Below are positions 1 to 12,103 of a stretch of DNA of 64,000 bases, piece by piece. Origin of the DNA: Primulina eburnea (lineage: Eukaryota; Streptophyta; Magnoliopsida; Lamiales; Gesneriaceae); contig NC_133114.1 in assembly GCF_022965805.1 (NCBI RefSeq), forward strand, positions 7,584,261 to 7,648,260, read 5' to 3'. Numbering within the stretch: the first letter of the stretch is position 1; every line of letters begins with the position of its first letter. The position numbers and the translations under genes were made by a program. The notes under the pieces were generated by a model. It searched no databases and had not been told where the DNA came from. It saw only the letters and a list, made by a program, of their open reading frames with translations.

Positions 1-819
1 ACATCTGCCCCCTACACCCTGAAACTGCTCTGTGGCATGCCTGCCACCACACGAACTGCAGTATACACCTGTGTACCTTGTACTCTGATCAAAACCACTC
101 TGTCTGGATCCACTGGAGCTCGATGAACTGCTCCCAGATCTTTTGAACTGCTTTCCTTTCGCTTTCATCTGATCCTTTCGCCCGCTGCTACTACCGCCGC
201 TATCGAATCTAAGAGGAGGTTGTACTGGAGGTAGTGGTGGTCTCGGACTCGGGGCCACATACGGAACACTCCGCTGCCTAAGCAATCCTGCTTCTGCTCC
301 TTTGGCACGGTTCAATGCCTCAGCGAAATTGTTGGGTCTTCCAGTATTTACCAACGTAAAGATATCGGGATTTAAGCCGTTAATAAACTGATCTGCCATG
401 GCCTCATCACTACCTGAAACATGAGGTGCAAAACTATCTTTACGGTAGGATATAGGAAAGAATCGCTGATAGAACTCTGTCTTGAACACTTTCCATGTAA
501 TCTCCGTGCCACGCTGCTCCAATGCTCTTTTGATATTCAACCACCAATTCTTAGCCACGTCTTGCAGTTGATGGCCGATGCGTTTCACTCTTTTCTCATC
601 ACTGTATTCTAAAGACTCGAACAACATCTCGATATCCTCCAACCAGCTTTCACATTCGATGGTGTTTTCTGTACCCCTTAAGGTAGGTGGTCTGAAGGAC
701 TGGAATCGTTTTAACAGAGTCTCCATGGGTGTAGCAGTAACGTCCATTGGATCTCCGGATGTGCTACCCTGCTCTGGTGCTATGGGTCGCAATGGCACTG
801 CTGCTCTTCGAGGAGACAT
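1..819 (-). CDS. Element A Gag, partial, with internal in-frame deletion
   Basis: The frame is open from an ATG at 819-817 to the left edge (273 codons). The product is a retrotransposon Gag, which would form the particle that packages the element's RNA. It starts MSPRRAAVPLRPIAPEQG and carries the Retrotrans_gag core (WLEDIEMLFESL, NWWLNIKRALEQRG, FKTEFYQRFFP). Near 421-440, RKD is followed directly by SFAPHV. Element F has 27 more residues here, including the conserved LRQGQWNIEEY segment, so A has lost a net 26 codons without a frame change. A serine-rich stretch precedes a zinc-knuckle motif CSSCGGRHATEQF in which the last cysteine is phenylalanine. The start matches the MPPRR start of F. 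The Gag is probably non-functional because of the missing core segment. Confidence 0.85.
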   Translation of the reverse strand, partial: MSPRRAAVPLRPIAPEQGSTSGDPMDVTATPMETLLKRFQSFRPPTLRGTENTIECESWLEDIEMLFESLEYSDEKRVKRIGHQLQDVAKNWWLNIKRALEQRGTEITWKVFKTEFYQRFFPISYRKDSFAPHVSGSDEAMADQFINGLNPDIFTLVNTGRPNNFAEALNRAKGAEAGLLRQRSVPYVAPSPRPPLPPVQPPLRFDSGGSSSGRKDQMKAKGKQFKRSGSSSSSSSGSRQSGFDQSTRYTGVYCSSCGGRHATEQFQGVGGRC

Positions 820-1063
820 GTATCTGATATTCAAACAAATTAGTATATCATATATACAACTGTCTCAGCCCTCCTCTGATCATTTACCTCTGATCCAGAA
901 TCGGCTCTGATTCAGTCTTTACTAATACATGCTGTAGTACAAGTCAGATAAAAGTACAACATGCATTAATGAAAGAAATAAATCATGCTAGCATATCATA
1001 CAGCAAGGAAGAAGACTCGATCTACCCCGCTCATCTAACTTATCTCAATCTAAAGGATCTATC

Positions 1064-1075
1064 GCTCTGATACCA
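1064..1075 (-). other. Element A primer-binding site (tRNA-iMet)
   Basis: On the minus strand this reads TGGTATCAGAGC, the exact 12-nt complement of the 3' end of plant initiator tRNA-Met. It lies 5 nt inside the LTR edge, which fixes the element's orientation. Confidence 0.95.
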
Positions 1076-1080
1076 CCTGT

Positions 1081-2385
1081 TGTGGGGACCCGGGCTCTAA
1101 CTCTTTTTTTTGGGATTAAATGGATCATTAATATAAAAAGTGGGTCAAATTTTTGCTTTACAACATAAATCTAATGTATGTACACAAGCACAAGTTCTTT
1201 ATTTATATTATTACAACATAAAAACATATCTTGTTCTAGTACATTTATCCAACTAGTGTTTAATACAATAAAGCAAATACAAATAGTCCAAGGCTACTAA
1301 AACCACTAGTCCTCTGCTGCGCCCGTAGTCTCCACGCTATATCAATCTCGTCTCTGTCTCGACCCAGATCCTGCCCCACCTGTTTTTATGCACACATATA
1401 GACAAAACAACAGCCGGAAACTCCGGTGAGAACAAATCCCAGTATAAACATGTATACATGCATATAATCAATTTAACATGAAACATGCTATTATAAATGA
1501 CAATCATATAAACATGCAATGCGAATCAAACCATGTCTGGACTCGACTCGACTAGAACTCTAGGGATCCCGGTGTGAATAAGACGATCTATCACCTACCC
1601 TCCCAATCGGGGTGATGGTACGTCTTATTCCTAGACTTCGGCCTAATCTGTATCCACATCTACAATAGGAGACGAGTCTTCTCCTAAGCTGTGATATCAC
1701 CGAACATCTAGAAGTTTGACTGTTTCTGTCAAGACTCCCTATCTTAAATGTAATGCATAACAATCTGTAAACAATGCATAATCATCTCAAAAGATTTGAA
1801 TATAATTCTATAAACAAATCACAATCATAATTCACGATAAATAATAAATCTAGTATGTGATTTTGGTTGGGAAACTCAAATGAGATCTCATTTGAGTTGC
1901 ATCTCCCCAAACAAAAACATGCATTATACCTTGCGTTGTTAAACCTGTATCAATGTCGAGGTCTCGGTGTCGAAGTGAGGCACAATGAATCTGAAATGGC
2001 AATGATCAATATGCCTTCTATTAATTCTTAACCCAATTCAACACTTCTACAAAGCACTAGTACATCTAAACACAATTTGACGGCATAATGACGTAGTTTC
2101 TCGATACCGATCAATCCAATTCTTAACATAAATTAATATCTACTTTCCACAATACATAATCAACCTCATAGAACATCATACTCTCAAAAATCTGCATAAC
2201 TCAATACTACACATGCTGAAAAAATCATAACAATCACGTAACATATCCGTTTCTCGATCCCGTTCCGAATATATGATGCTTATAATCATAAGAACATATA
2301 TCTACAAGCATATCCAAGTTTTCCCAACACCAGTATCTCAAATCATGTTGAAAGTGAACAATACTTACATCACCTTGTAGCTTTG
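1081..2385 (-). repeat. Element A 5' LTR, R/U5 part
   Basis: On the minus strand the LTR ends in GGGTCCCCACA immediately before the primer-binding site. The sequence is related to the LTRs of B, C and F at this end (tgtggggacccggg on the plus strand). It holds a perfect 26-bp palindrome at 1873-1898. B is inserted at 2386. No coding capacity is seen in this 1.3 kb. Confidence 0.88.
1873..1898. repeat. Perfect 26-bp palindrome in the A LTR
   Basis: The two 13-base halves are exact reverse complements (left half AACTCAAATGAGA). Less perfect versions occur at the same LTR position in B (3334-3359, 18670-18695) and C (21183-21208). It could fold as an RNA hairpin or self-pair between two RNA copies; this is inference. 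Confidence 0.9.
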
Positions 2386-2824
2386 TGTGGGGACCCGGAC
2401 GCTGATCTTCTTTTTAATCATCTTTGGGATTTAATTATCAATTAAGATAAAACAGGGTCTAAAAATTTTTCTTTTAAATTATAAATGCGGAAGGTAATGG
2501 AATCTAAATAATATACATCTCTGTATAACAACTAAAATTCAGTAGAAAAGTACAATACTGTACAACCTAAGTCTAAGGTTTAACTACTAAAGTTCAAGTA
2601 TTAAACCAAGTCTACAATAAGTCTGGAATCACCACGCTATCTAATCCAGCCTCTTTCTCATCATGACCCTGATCCAGCCCCACCTGTTGTCATGCACACA
2701 TACAAAACAAGACAACAGCCGGATAACTACGGTGAGAATAAATCCCAGTATAAAACATGGTAAACATGCATATACACGTAATAATTCATGAAACATGCTG
2801 TCATGAATAAAATTAAATATAATA

Positions 2825-2957
2825 GATTTCATAATCTATGAAATCAAATCAAAATAAGCATGCAGCTCAAATCAGATAAACATGCAATTCAAATCAAATC
2901 ATATAAACATGCCATCATACTGAAAGCAATAAACATGGGTTTCATAGTCTATGAAAC
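2825..2957. repeat. Two related dyads in the B 3' LTR
   Basis: Two inverted repeats about 114 bp apart share the core TTTCATA-3nt-TATGAAA (2825-2845 and 2939-2957). The same pair is present in the other B LTR and in the C LTR. Confidence 0.75.
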
Positions 2958-3333
2958 CACATCTCTAAACACATGCAGTTCTAGTCAAATCATGTCTAGA
3001 CTCGACTCAACTATAACTCTAGGGATCCCGGGGTGAATAAGACGTCACTGTCTGTCACCTACCCTCCCAATCGGGGTGACGTACGTCTTATTCCTAGACT
3101 TCGGTCATAGCTGTATCGAATAATCTACAATAGGAGGGTGTCTGCTCCTATGCAACGATACACCGAACGTCTAGAAGTCTGACTATCTGTCAAACTTTCC
3201 TATCTCAAATGCAATGTATAACAATCTGTAAACAAAGCATGCTCATTTCAAAAGATTTGAATATAAAGTCTATAAACAAATCAAAATCATATCAAAAGAT
3301 AAACAATACGTCTAGTATGTGATTTTATTGGGA

Positions 3334-3359
3334 AACTCAAATGAGATCTGATTTGAGTT
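3334..3359. repeat. 26-bp near-palindrome in the B 3' LTR
   Basis: Arms AACTCAAAT and ATTTGAGTT flank an 8-base centre. This is the positional counterpart of the perfect palindrome in A. Confidence 0.85.
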
Positions 3360-4320
3360 ATATCTTCCCAGATATCACATGAATTATACCTTTGTCGTCC
3401 CTATCTGACGAAGACGAAGTCTGGTATTCAACTCTGTCCATATCAAATCTGAAATGACAATATCGAATACGCTGTGTCAGTGAATACTCAATACACAATC
3501 TGTTCTGATCAATACTCAACTCAGTACCTAATCTGATCAATATCTGAACTAGATACAATTCAATCCATGTCATCGATATCACAATACAATCTGAATCATA
3601 TCGAAATCTGATTAATCTAAATCAACTGATGTTTCGACGGCATAATAATACAATCTGAATAACCCCGTCAATCTGAACATCACAAATATAATACTGGAAC
3701 TCATAATCTGTGTCAACATAATTCCTACTCTTAATATTAACACAATTCTGATATAGAATCTCAGTGAATATCTTTCAAAAATTCATAACAAATACATAAA
3801 CACTCTGTTCTTCAGTCTGACTTCAATTCTACACTGTCTACGGTAGTAGAAACATCATATCTGATTCATATTTAATTCTGACAATATCATAAATCCAAAT
3901 CATCTCAAAACGTAACAAAACTTACGTCCTTGTGTAGCTCGTGTCGAGAGGAACACGATACTGCGTTCGGATCAAAATTCTGATGGCCGGATCTTGCACA
4001 ACCAAATTTTTAATAAAGAAATAAGCTTGAGGATGTTAGCCATGGAGGGTTTCGGTCTTCTTGGCTCAAAATTCTGAATTGCATGAGGAAATACACGTCC
4101 AAGTTTATGACAAAGACAAGTGTCCCACTCAAATTTTCATATTTGCACTTTAGTCCCTCAACTTTTCACTATTTGCAAATTGGTCCCCGCTCAATCTTTT
4201 TAATTCAATTCAATCCTAAATAATTGCAAAAATCTTGTAATATAATTCAACACTCCATAATTCTCTAATTCAATAATCTCGGTTTAAAATAATATCATTT
4301 CTATAATCTCGGACCTTACA

Positions 4321-4333
4321 ATTCTCCCCCTCT
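4321..4333 (-). other. Element B polypurine tract
   Basis: On the minus strand AGAGGGGGAGAAT abuts the 3' LTR start. It is the plus-strand primer for reverse transcription. Confidence 0.88.
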
Positions 4334-6466
4334 AAGATACGATTTCGTCCTCGAAATCACAGGTAATCAAGTCAGATATCAACACGAAACGTATACAAGA
4401 GGTAAATCAGAAAACTTATCTCAATGAGTCAATTCTGAAATTTCAATCTCATATCAGATTCTGTCTTTCAGATATTCTCATTGACCTACTGACAATCTTA
4501 CTGTGTTTTCAACAACAGGATAATCTTCATTCTGAATTCTCTTACTTCTACTGATTCTGATTCCAATCTGGAATAAGAATTTACTAAGTATAATGTCATA
4601 ATACTTCTCCAGTCCTTCTGACAGAATCAATCTCACATTACTGGCTTTACAACCTCCGTATAGACCAATCTACAGCTCAGCATATATCAGTACTATCTGC
4701 TGTTATCAAATCAGTTTATCCCGATCAAGGACATATATCGACTTTAGCTTCAAATACCAATCGTCATCGTTCGACGTTGGTTTTTTAAATCTGTTCATTC
4801 TTAACTATCTTCATCTTTCTTCGAATTTTCTTCAAAATAATTCTGTAGTATTCACTGTGTAATGTCTTGTCTATAACTATCGCATTACCCATCTGATAAA
4901 CTGATAGCTATGGTCACACAGTGATAATAAGTCATAACAACTAGTGCTAACATCCAGCACTAAAGCTGTACCAAAATCTTCTAATGTCTGGATAATACAT
5001 TCTGACTGCCTGTCAATCTGTGAAACAATCTAAGAGAGAGTTCATGATATACTTTATCACGAATACAACTCAAACAAAATCAAAATCTGACATAATCTAC
5101 TGTGGCATTATGATCTTTCTGACCACTTTTCTGACATCAATCTGTGTCATTGGGTCATGTTTGTACGTAATCTGGTACAAACTGATAGCTATAGATTGAA
5201 CAATTTGTCAATCTTAATCATATCATATTACACAATCTGTAAAAATGACGGTAATTTCATTACACAGGCTATAGAAATGTACTCCCATTTCTATTTATAA
5301 TTTCATAATTCTGTAATAAATCTTCTAATTTCTATCTTTCTGTCTTTTCTGTTAGCAATTTAGACATATCCGTATAATATCTGCCAACATTTCAGTACAA
5401 TTCTGTTATAACTGATCTCATCTGTCTATATCACAACTATCTGTTCGAATGCAATACATTCTCAATCATCAGACTGAACACTGAATCCATGACTGTAAGC
5501 TTCTGACAATATCTGTTCTTTCTGATTCGAACTATTTGATATACACAAATCAGTTAATAATATAAATTAAAGAGGAAATACCTACCTGGTATTCGGCTCT
5601 GACTATCAATATCAAGCTTTGCTGTACAATTCTGACACATCTGACATCACAGAATAATCAATCTCATACGCAACACAAAATCACATATCTGTTACTCTGT
5701 TCTGACTTTTACAATCAAGTTCTGTACATTCTGATCCCATTCTTGAATTAATGTAATTCTTGAATTCAATTCTGATTCGGTTAAAACTGTATATAATCCC
5801 TCTAGTTCACACTAATCTGTAGCATATACGGATTCAAAACAACAGTAATATCAAATCAGACACGAAATATCAATATCCTATACAGATCTAGTGAGTTCAG
5901 TGAACTCATAAAACAAGGATTTCTGGTAAATATCTTCATGTCATTCTGCTCAACTGCTATATCTCATCTGCAAATAAAATATGCTCCCCAAACAATACAA
6001 TCTGTATAAAATACTGATCTAGAAGCAATAATTCTCAAGCAGTTCAAAACACAATCATATCAGATAATCTGTCAACGCATATAATATCAATCTCTGACAA
6101 TTCTGACATTTATGAACTTTCTGGTCTTCCTGATATCAATATCTTATCAGTCCCTGATCGAAATCTCAACGGTATCGAAATCAATCTGTATACTACCTTC
6201 AGATAACGCAGACTTTGAATACACTCTGTTTCAAGTAGGATTCTTATCTGAATAATTTCTGTATACAATTATCACCGTTCTCAGAATATTCAATACAATC
6301 TTCAGATATTCGATTCGATCAATCAAATACAACAATTATATCGAAATCTCATAGATATAACAAGCGTAAAATCATCAGAACATCTCTGAAGATACTGAAG
6401 CATACCAAAGAGAAACACAAAATCAGATGTAACTCCTGGTTGATATTCTTCTACCGATCTTTCAAT
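4334..6466 (-). pseudogene. Element B decayed RT, RNase H, integrase and chromodomain
   Basis: There is no open frame, but the minus strand aligns in order with the intact parts of element F. The region around 5060-5290 matches the integrase start and first catalytic segment (F 62299-62470). Around 4890-5020 it matches the DGQSER segment and what follows. Around 4740-4830 it matches the YANVRRRPLVFE segment, and around 4420-4540 the chromodomain tail. Indels and stops occur throughout. Element C shares many of the same altered positions, so the decay predates both insertions. No protein can be made from it. Confidence 0.7.
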
Positions 6467-6711
6467 TCATTCTGTATCATTCTGTACACTCAATATCATT
6501 CTGTACTGAATTCTAAAACAACCATCCGTATCTAATCTGAATTCAATTCTGAAATCTATCTTTCTGATATAAAGCAAATCTAAAATCTTATCTAGGCAAG
6601 CATCAACCAATTCATATATCATTGGCAAATCTGCCAATGCTAGGCTCGATTTCAGTACATCTACTGAGTACATAAGGATACCATCTGTTCCTTTCTGTAA
6701 CAATCGAGTCA
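6467..6711 (-). pseudogene. Element B remnant of the protease-RT linker
   Basis: An 81-codon frame opens at 6712. It begins MTRLLQKGTDGILMYSVDVL, followed by SSLALADLP. F has [20 protein letters not shown] at the same place (residues just before [13 protein letters not shown]). Conservation fades after about 30 residues and no RT motif follows. Copia I is inserted directly upstream, and the 5' continuation is at 16061. It is a fragment of a former pol polyprotein. Confidence 0.75.
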
Positions 6712-6716
6712 TATAC

Positions 6717-8854
6717 TGAAAGCGGACCGGTTACGGTGGCCGGAAGCGCAACGGAAGCAAAAATTTTCTAATTTTTAATCAAATTTTCGGCCACCCCAAG
6801 AAATTGTGCAATATTTACTAAAACAACATACATAGGATGTAAGAAAGATTACCTATCAACTTTAAAAGTTGATTGTGGCTCCAACTTTGTTGTCAAACAA
6901 CAAAGCTCTTCAAGGCATGAAGATCTACAAGCTCCTCCTCCAAATCCTTGAATCTTTCCTTCAAATTAGGCCCACCACCAACTAGGTAGATCCCCTCAAA
7001 TATTGCACTAGAAATATTTGAGGATTTTTCAAAGAGAAGTGTGTTTTCTTCAACAAATTGAAGAACACAAAAATGGAGAAAAATGGGAGAGAATATCTTG
7101 GAGAGTTTCGGCCATAGCATGTGTGTAATGAGGGAGGATGAGTTCTCTTGGGGTTGCAAAAAGTTGATCCATAAAGTGGCATGCCATGCCAATATTTTAA
7201 TAAAAAGTAATCTCCAACCCTTCACCTCCCATGCATGCATATAATATAGTTTTTAATCAAATTAAAAACTTTGGACTAAATTTAATTATCTCAAACATAT
7301 TTGAGACTAATTAAACATTACTTGAATTTACTCAAGTCCCACTAGTTTAAATAATTATTTTAATTGAGCTCTACAAGACTCAACATTATTTAATTAATCC
7401 AATACTTGAATTAATTTAATTATTTGGGCTCTACTAGGCCCACTAGTGTTTAATTAATTCAACACTTGAATTAATTTAATTTAGTCCATAATAATGTTTA
7501 TGAAAATCACAATTTTCAAAAACATTAGTCACTTGGCCAAATTTTAATCTAGGAATACTTCCATAAATTAAAATTTATATTTCTCTCATAGAAGTCATAC
7601 TTCTATTTTTCTTTACACTTATAAACACATTTATAAGCCGTTCAACACTTTGAACTATTTTTCTCCTTTATAGAAGTCATACTTCTAATTTTCCTTACGC
7701 TTATAAACTCCTTTATAAGCCGTTCAACACATTGAACTATTTTACTTCTCATCGGGATTTACAAAGCTAGTACTTGTGTGGCCCTCAATGGTTCATTGAT
7801 ACAACTAGCCGTGGGTTCACATCTCCATGTGATTCGGACTAAACATGTCCTTATTCGAGCATACCCCAATTGCTCCATTCTTACTTATCAACTCCTTGAT
7901 AGTAAGAACGTCAGAACTCAAGTCTGATAGTACCCAACCAATCACGTTAAACGCCTAGCAGCATCGCTTACGTGATTCCCTAGGTATCACATGATAGTGC
8001 CTGCAAGAACCATTCAATTATGGTTAGCGTACAGTACGGTCCCTTCAACTCATATATCCCGATCGATTCGACAACCATTGGTTTATCGAGAGTTGTCAAT
8101 GAATCGATACTATGTGTCATGTCGTAGTTGCATCGATGGTGTAATCTATGAAACCCCTTTCATAATTACAACCATACTCTGGCCAGAGATTTCAACCTAC
8201 ATACACATGATAACACATAGGATATCCATACCCGAAGGTAAGCGGTGAATCCTCGACTACAATGCATCGACTCCTATGTGTTTCGACAGAACACCCAACC
8301 TTGCCACCTGATGACCCCATGAGAGTCGGTAAACAAGTCAAAGTGTAATTCTAGCACATAGAGTCTCAATGTTGTCCCGGGTCATAAGGACAAATTCTGT
8401 ACAACCATAAACCAGGACTTTTCCACTCGATAAGTGAGAACCACTTGGAAAGTCCTTATGGAGGGTTGTTCAGTGCACTCTACAAGGAGCACCTATCTGC
8501 ATGTTCGGACATCACAATGTCCCCTACCAATGAAACATGGTACTCACATCGCAGATACTAGTCTCTAACTCGAGCGGCCTATATCCTTCTTAGTGGCGGC
8601 TGAATCGACTAGGAACCGTTTAGAATATACAGTATTACAAATATGAGTATCATGATACTCATCATATGAGCATCTCATATTCTTTCTACTATTTGTATAT
8701 TCAAGGGCTTTATCTATGCAACTAGCATGGGTATACAGATAAAGATTTGCCAAAATAATAATTTCAAATATTATTAAAATAAAGATTGCTTATACATAGA
8801 GTTTCATTGTGAACACTAGGCCAACACTTGGCTCGACGGGCACCTACTCTAACA
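6717..8854 (-). repeat. Copia I 3' LTR
   Basis: 2138 bp, starting TGTTAGAGTAGG on the minus strand and ending CTTTCA. It contains a tandem palindrome block at 7589-7737. Small open frames in it recur in the other copies, but they follow LTR identity and are not supported as genes. Confidence 0.95.
7589..7737. repeat. Tandem 82-bp duplication with three palindromes per unit
   Basis: Unit 1 carries TAGAAGTCATACTTCTA (7589), CTTATAAACACATTTATAAG (7618) and GTTCAACACTTTGAAC (7640). Unit 2 repeats the same three dyads at 7671, 7700 and 7722 with a few changes. Such a duplication within an LTR is typical of promoter or enhancer repeats; the function is inferred. Confidence 0.88.
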
Positions 8855-8865
8855 ATCTCCCACTT
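8855..8865 (-). other. Copia I polypurine tract
   Basis: On the minus strand AAGTGGGAGAT abuts the LTR start TGTTAG, the usual arrangement in plant copia elements. Confidence 0.9.
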
Positions 8866-8868
8866 GCA

Positions 8869-10824
8869 CTAGAGCCAACTACCCATATGCTTTAAACCCA
8901 TTGATTCGCGATGCTTGTCGAATAATGGTCCAGGTAAAGGCTTAGCTAGTGGATCAACAACATTATCTGCGGAGCCGACTGTGTCAAAAGACACTTCTCT
9001 ACTTTCCACACTCTCTCCGAGGATGTGGTACTTTCTCAATACTAGTTTGGATTTCTGATGAGACCTAGGCTCCTTTGCTTGAGCTATAGCTCCCGTGTTT
9101 TCACACAACACCGGGATAGGAGCAACTCCATTAGGAATGACGTCTAACTCTTAGACGAAATTCCTTATCCAAACAGCCTCTCTTGCTGCATCTGATGCAG
9201 CAATGTATTCGGCCTCTGTGCTGGAATCCGTAATATTGTCTTGCTTGGAACTCTTCCAAGAGACAGCAGCACCGTTGAGCATGAATACAAAATAGAGGTT
9301 GACTTCGAGTTATCGATATCGCTTTGGAAGCTAGAGTCGGTATAGCCTTCCAATTTCAGTTCTCTACCCCATAGACCAAGAACAACTTATTGGTCCTTCT
9401 CAACTACTTGAGGATGTCTTTCACAGCTTTCAGGTGTGGAAGACCAGGGTTCGATTGATATCCTTTCACTACACATAGTGCAAACGCCACGTCAGGACTT
9501 GTAGATATCATCCCATACATGATATTACCAATTTCCAAAGCATACGGAATGCGTGTCATCGCCACTATCTCTGCATCTGTCTTGCGAGACAGACTTGGAT
9601 AGGGACACGCCATGACACACTGATAGATGTCCTCTCATGGACTCATCCATCGAGAATTGCTTCACGATGGTATCAATGTATGTGGACTGGGTGAGACCAA
9701 GCCATCTTTTCGATCTATCTCAATAGATCTGTATCCCAATACAAAAGATGCTTCACCCAAGTCCTTCATCGAGAACTTACTCGCTAACCATATCTTTGTT
9801 GATTGCAACATTCCTACATCATTCCCAATGAGTAGAATGTTATCAACATATAACACCAGGAATGTCACAACACTCCCACTGACCTTCTTATACACATAGG
9901 GTCCCTCATGATTCTTAGTAAATCAAACTATTTGATTGTACTGTCGAATCTGAGGTTCCAACTCCTAGATGCCTGCTTTAGATCATAAATAGATCTCTGA
10001 AGTTTGCATACCATATGCTCACTTCCGATAGATGTAAACCCTTCAGGTTTAGACATGTAAATAACTTTCTTAAAATCCCCATTTAAGAAAGTTTGTCTTG
10101 ACATCCATCTGCCATATCTCATAGTCATACTATGCAGCTATGGCTAATAAAATCCTTATGGACTTGAACATTGCGATTGGGAAAAGGTTTCCTCAAAGTC
10201 AAATCCTTGTCTTTGTGTACATCCTTTTGCCACCAATCGCGCCTTGAAGGTCAACACCTTCCCATCCTCCCCAAGTCCCTGTGGGAACAGTTCCCACAGG
10301 TGGATCCACAAGATCCTACACTTGGTTCGAATGCATGGAATTCAACTCAGATTCCATTTCTTCAAGTCACTTGGATGAATTGGCATCAGATAACGCTTCC
10401 TTGAAGGTCCATGGATCACATCCATGGTTAGGCTCATCATGGCCTTCTTCAAGAAGCTGACCATACCTCATAGGTGGTCTCGAGACTTTCTCGTATCTGC
10501 TAGGAGCTTGTATCTCCTCTCTTGGCTCATCGGGTGTGGGTTCTATAATTGTGGGTTTCTCTCGAACCTCTTCGAGTTCTATCATCTGCCTTTTTCTATC
10601 CAATAGAAAATCCCTTTCCAAAAAGGTTGCATTCCTAGAAACAAACACTTTTGTTTCTTGGGGATGATAGAAATGATATCCAACTTAATTCCTTGGATAT
10701 CCCACAAAGTAACATAAAATGGATCAACAATCCAATTTATCTCCCACTTACCTGCTTCACATAAGCAGGGCTCCCCATATTCTAAGATAAGAATATTTGG
10801 GAGGCTTACCCATCCATATCTCAT
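8869..10824 (-). pseudogene. Copia I reverse transcriptase and RNase H, broken
   Basis: Several minus-strand frames joined by frameshifts and stops spell a copia RT-RNase H. The segment begins at the end of the integrase region (PYEIWMGK-like, near 10830) and passes the RT start (KEALSDANSSK, 10367-10400). It continues through FLNGDFKKVIYMSKPEG (near 10070), the active-site segment LYVDNILLIGND (9839-9850 encodes YVDN instead of the catalytic YVDD), and the RNase H end (KHVLRKYH-like, about 9030). TAA at 9153-9151 breaks RNase H between RNF and ELDVIPNG, and copia G has the same stop. The RT cannot work because one catalytic aspartate is lost and the frame is broken many times. Confidence 0.88.
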
Positions 10825-10844
10825 ATGGTATCTGCCTTTGAATG

Positions 10845-11242
10845 GACATTTAGTAGAATATCTTTTACTTTTAAGTTATAGAGATCGTTTTTCAAGTTCT
10901 CAAGTACCAATTAAACATTCATTCTTGTAAATGTTGCAAACACCTTTGCTAAATAAACAAGAATATCCATTTTTATCACAATAGAAATGGAAACAATGTT
11001 TTACACCAAACAGGTACAAACAAAACATCTCTTAAAATTAACTTAAAGTCATTGTTCAACAATAAGTAAACATCCTTAATAGCCTTGGCAGCAACTCTTG
11101 CTCCATTGCCCATCCTCAAGAAGGTCACACCTTCCTTAAGCTTCCTACTTCTTCCCATCACCTGTAACCCATTACAGAGATGTGAGTCACAACCGGTATC
11201 TAATACCCAAGAAGTAGAGTTAATTAAAATGTTTACTTAAAT
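10845..11242 (-). pseudogene. Copia I protease and pre-integrase remnant
   Basis: Downstream of gag the minus strand encodes CDSHLCNGLQVMGRSRKL-like residues, then LRMGNGARVAAKAI and LRDVLFVP, typical of the copia protease region (61-codon frame at 10976-11161). The pre-integrase segment that follows (NECLIGT, ILLNVHSKAD) stops at about 10845 and is joined directly to PYEIWMGK, the end of the integrase core. The integrase zinc-binding and DDE regions are absent. The DSG/DTG active site is not in a continuous frame. It is non-functional. Confidence 0.8.
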
Positions 11243-12103
11243 TTAGAACATACCGTTTCCAGAACACTTCTGGCCAAGATATTCTTTGCAATTACGCCTC
11301 CAATGTCCAGGCTTCTTGCAGTGATGACATACATCATTAGTCTTGTCAGCCTTAACTGGTCTGGCTGCCTCAACAGGGTTCGGAGATTGCCTCAACAAGG
11401 GCACGTTCTTCTCGGGACGTTGGAAAGAACTCTTCTTTCCCTTCCCATGTGGATCAATCTTCGTACCAGATGAAGAACCCACATAAAGAACCAACTTCTC
11501 TTTCTTGATGGTGGATTCAAACGTAACAAGCATGTTCACCAACTCCTCAAGGGTCGGTTCCATCTTGTTCATGTTGAAATTCACCACAAAAGGATCAAAT
11601 GAGCTAGGCAGTGATAACAGCAACACGTCGGTGGTCAACTCCGAAGGCAAGATCAGATCCATGCCAACGAGCTTGTCCACGAGCCCGATCACCTTTAGGC
11701 CATGCTCATGGACCGAGGTCCCATCTCGCATGCGCAAAGTGAACAGCTCCTTGACGGTAGCATGCCTTAGAGGTCGTGTTTGCTCACCAAAGAGCTCTTT
11801 GAGATGCAAATGAATGTCAGCAGCACTCTTTGCATCCTCAAAACGCCTCTGTAGCTCATCGTTGATAGAAGTCAACATATAACACCTGGCTATCAAGTCA
11901 TGGTCACACCATTCCTCGTAGGCCTGCAATTCCTCAGGAGTGCAGTCAGTCGGGGCCTCAACAGGGGGCGACTGAGTCAGTGTATATGTTACCCTTTCCG
12001 AATTTAAGACTATTTTCAAATTTCTTAGCCAAGTGAGGTAATTAGGTCCAGTTAATATGTATTTGTCGAGTATTACAGATATCGAATTGCGCATCGAAGA
12101 CAT
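11243..12103 (-). CDS. Copia I Gag (UBN2-type), intact
   Basis: This is a 286-residue Gag. It starts MSSMRNSISVILDKYILTGP, followed by NYLTWLRNLKIVLNSE, the usual start of plant copia Gag. The middle (CDHDLIARCYMLTSINDELQRRF, LFGEQTRPLRHATVKELF) is a UBN2-type capsid domain, residues about 60-200. The C terminus carries one zinc knuckle, CHHCKKPGHWRRNC (C-x2-C-x4-H-x4-C), for RNA binding. The length is near the family norm. The ATG at 12103 is the first in frame after a long leader. It ends with its own stop, so Gag would be made separately from the ruined pol. It is about 90% identical by eye to the Gag of copia G. It could still assemble particles in the cytoplasm. Confidence 0.93.
   Translation of the reverse strand: MSSMRNSISVILDKYILTGPNYLTWLRNLKIVLNSERVTYTLTQSPPVEAPTDCTPEELQAYEEWCDHDLIARCYMLTSINDELQRRFEDAKSAADIHLHLKELFGEQTRPLRHATVKELFTLRMRDGTSVHEHGLKVIGLVDKLVGMDLILPSELTTDVLLLSLPSSFDPFVVNFNMNKMEPTLEELVNMLVTFESTIKKEKLVLYVGSSSGTKIDPHGKGKKSSFQRPEKNVPLLRQSPNPVEAARPVKADKTNDVCHHCKKPGHWRRNCKEYLGQKCSGNGMF

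Larger units (their letters stand above)
1..2385 (-). mobile_element. Element A: outermost Ty3/gypsy retrotransposon, left part
   Basis: This is the 5' end of a minus-strand gypsy element: part of the 5' LTR (1081-2385), a tRNA-Met primer-binding site (1064-1075), a leader and a gag frame that runs off the left edge. Element B interrupts the LTR after 2385, and the LTR resumes at 19662. The join is supported because the text on either side of B reads on in the same order as the matching part of B's own LTR (an exon-like stretch ending in a cttac donor-like motif, then a purine-rich stretch). A 4-bp duplication (tttg) flanks B. No pol is visible because it lies outside the window. Confidence 0.88.
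2386..4320 (-). repeat. Element B 3' LTR
   Basis: This 1935-bp LTR starts TGTAAGGTCCGAGA on the minus strand and ends GGGTCCCCACA. It carries three dyads: 2825-2845, 2939-2957 and 3334-3359. No GC-rich U3 array like that of A is present. No open frame of interest is seen in it. Confidence 0.93.

Noticed and set aside
6893..7240. 115-codon minus-strand frame in the copia I LTRs (also 14092-14439)
   Set aside because: It lies in the R/U5 region, is absent from copia G LTRs, and is low in coding character.
7991..8753. 85-codon and 62-codon frames conserved in every copia LTR
   Set aside because: Conservation simply follows LTR identity; one is antisense to the element, and neither resembles a known protein.
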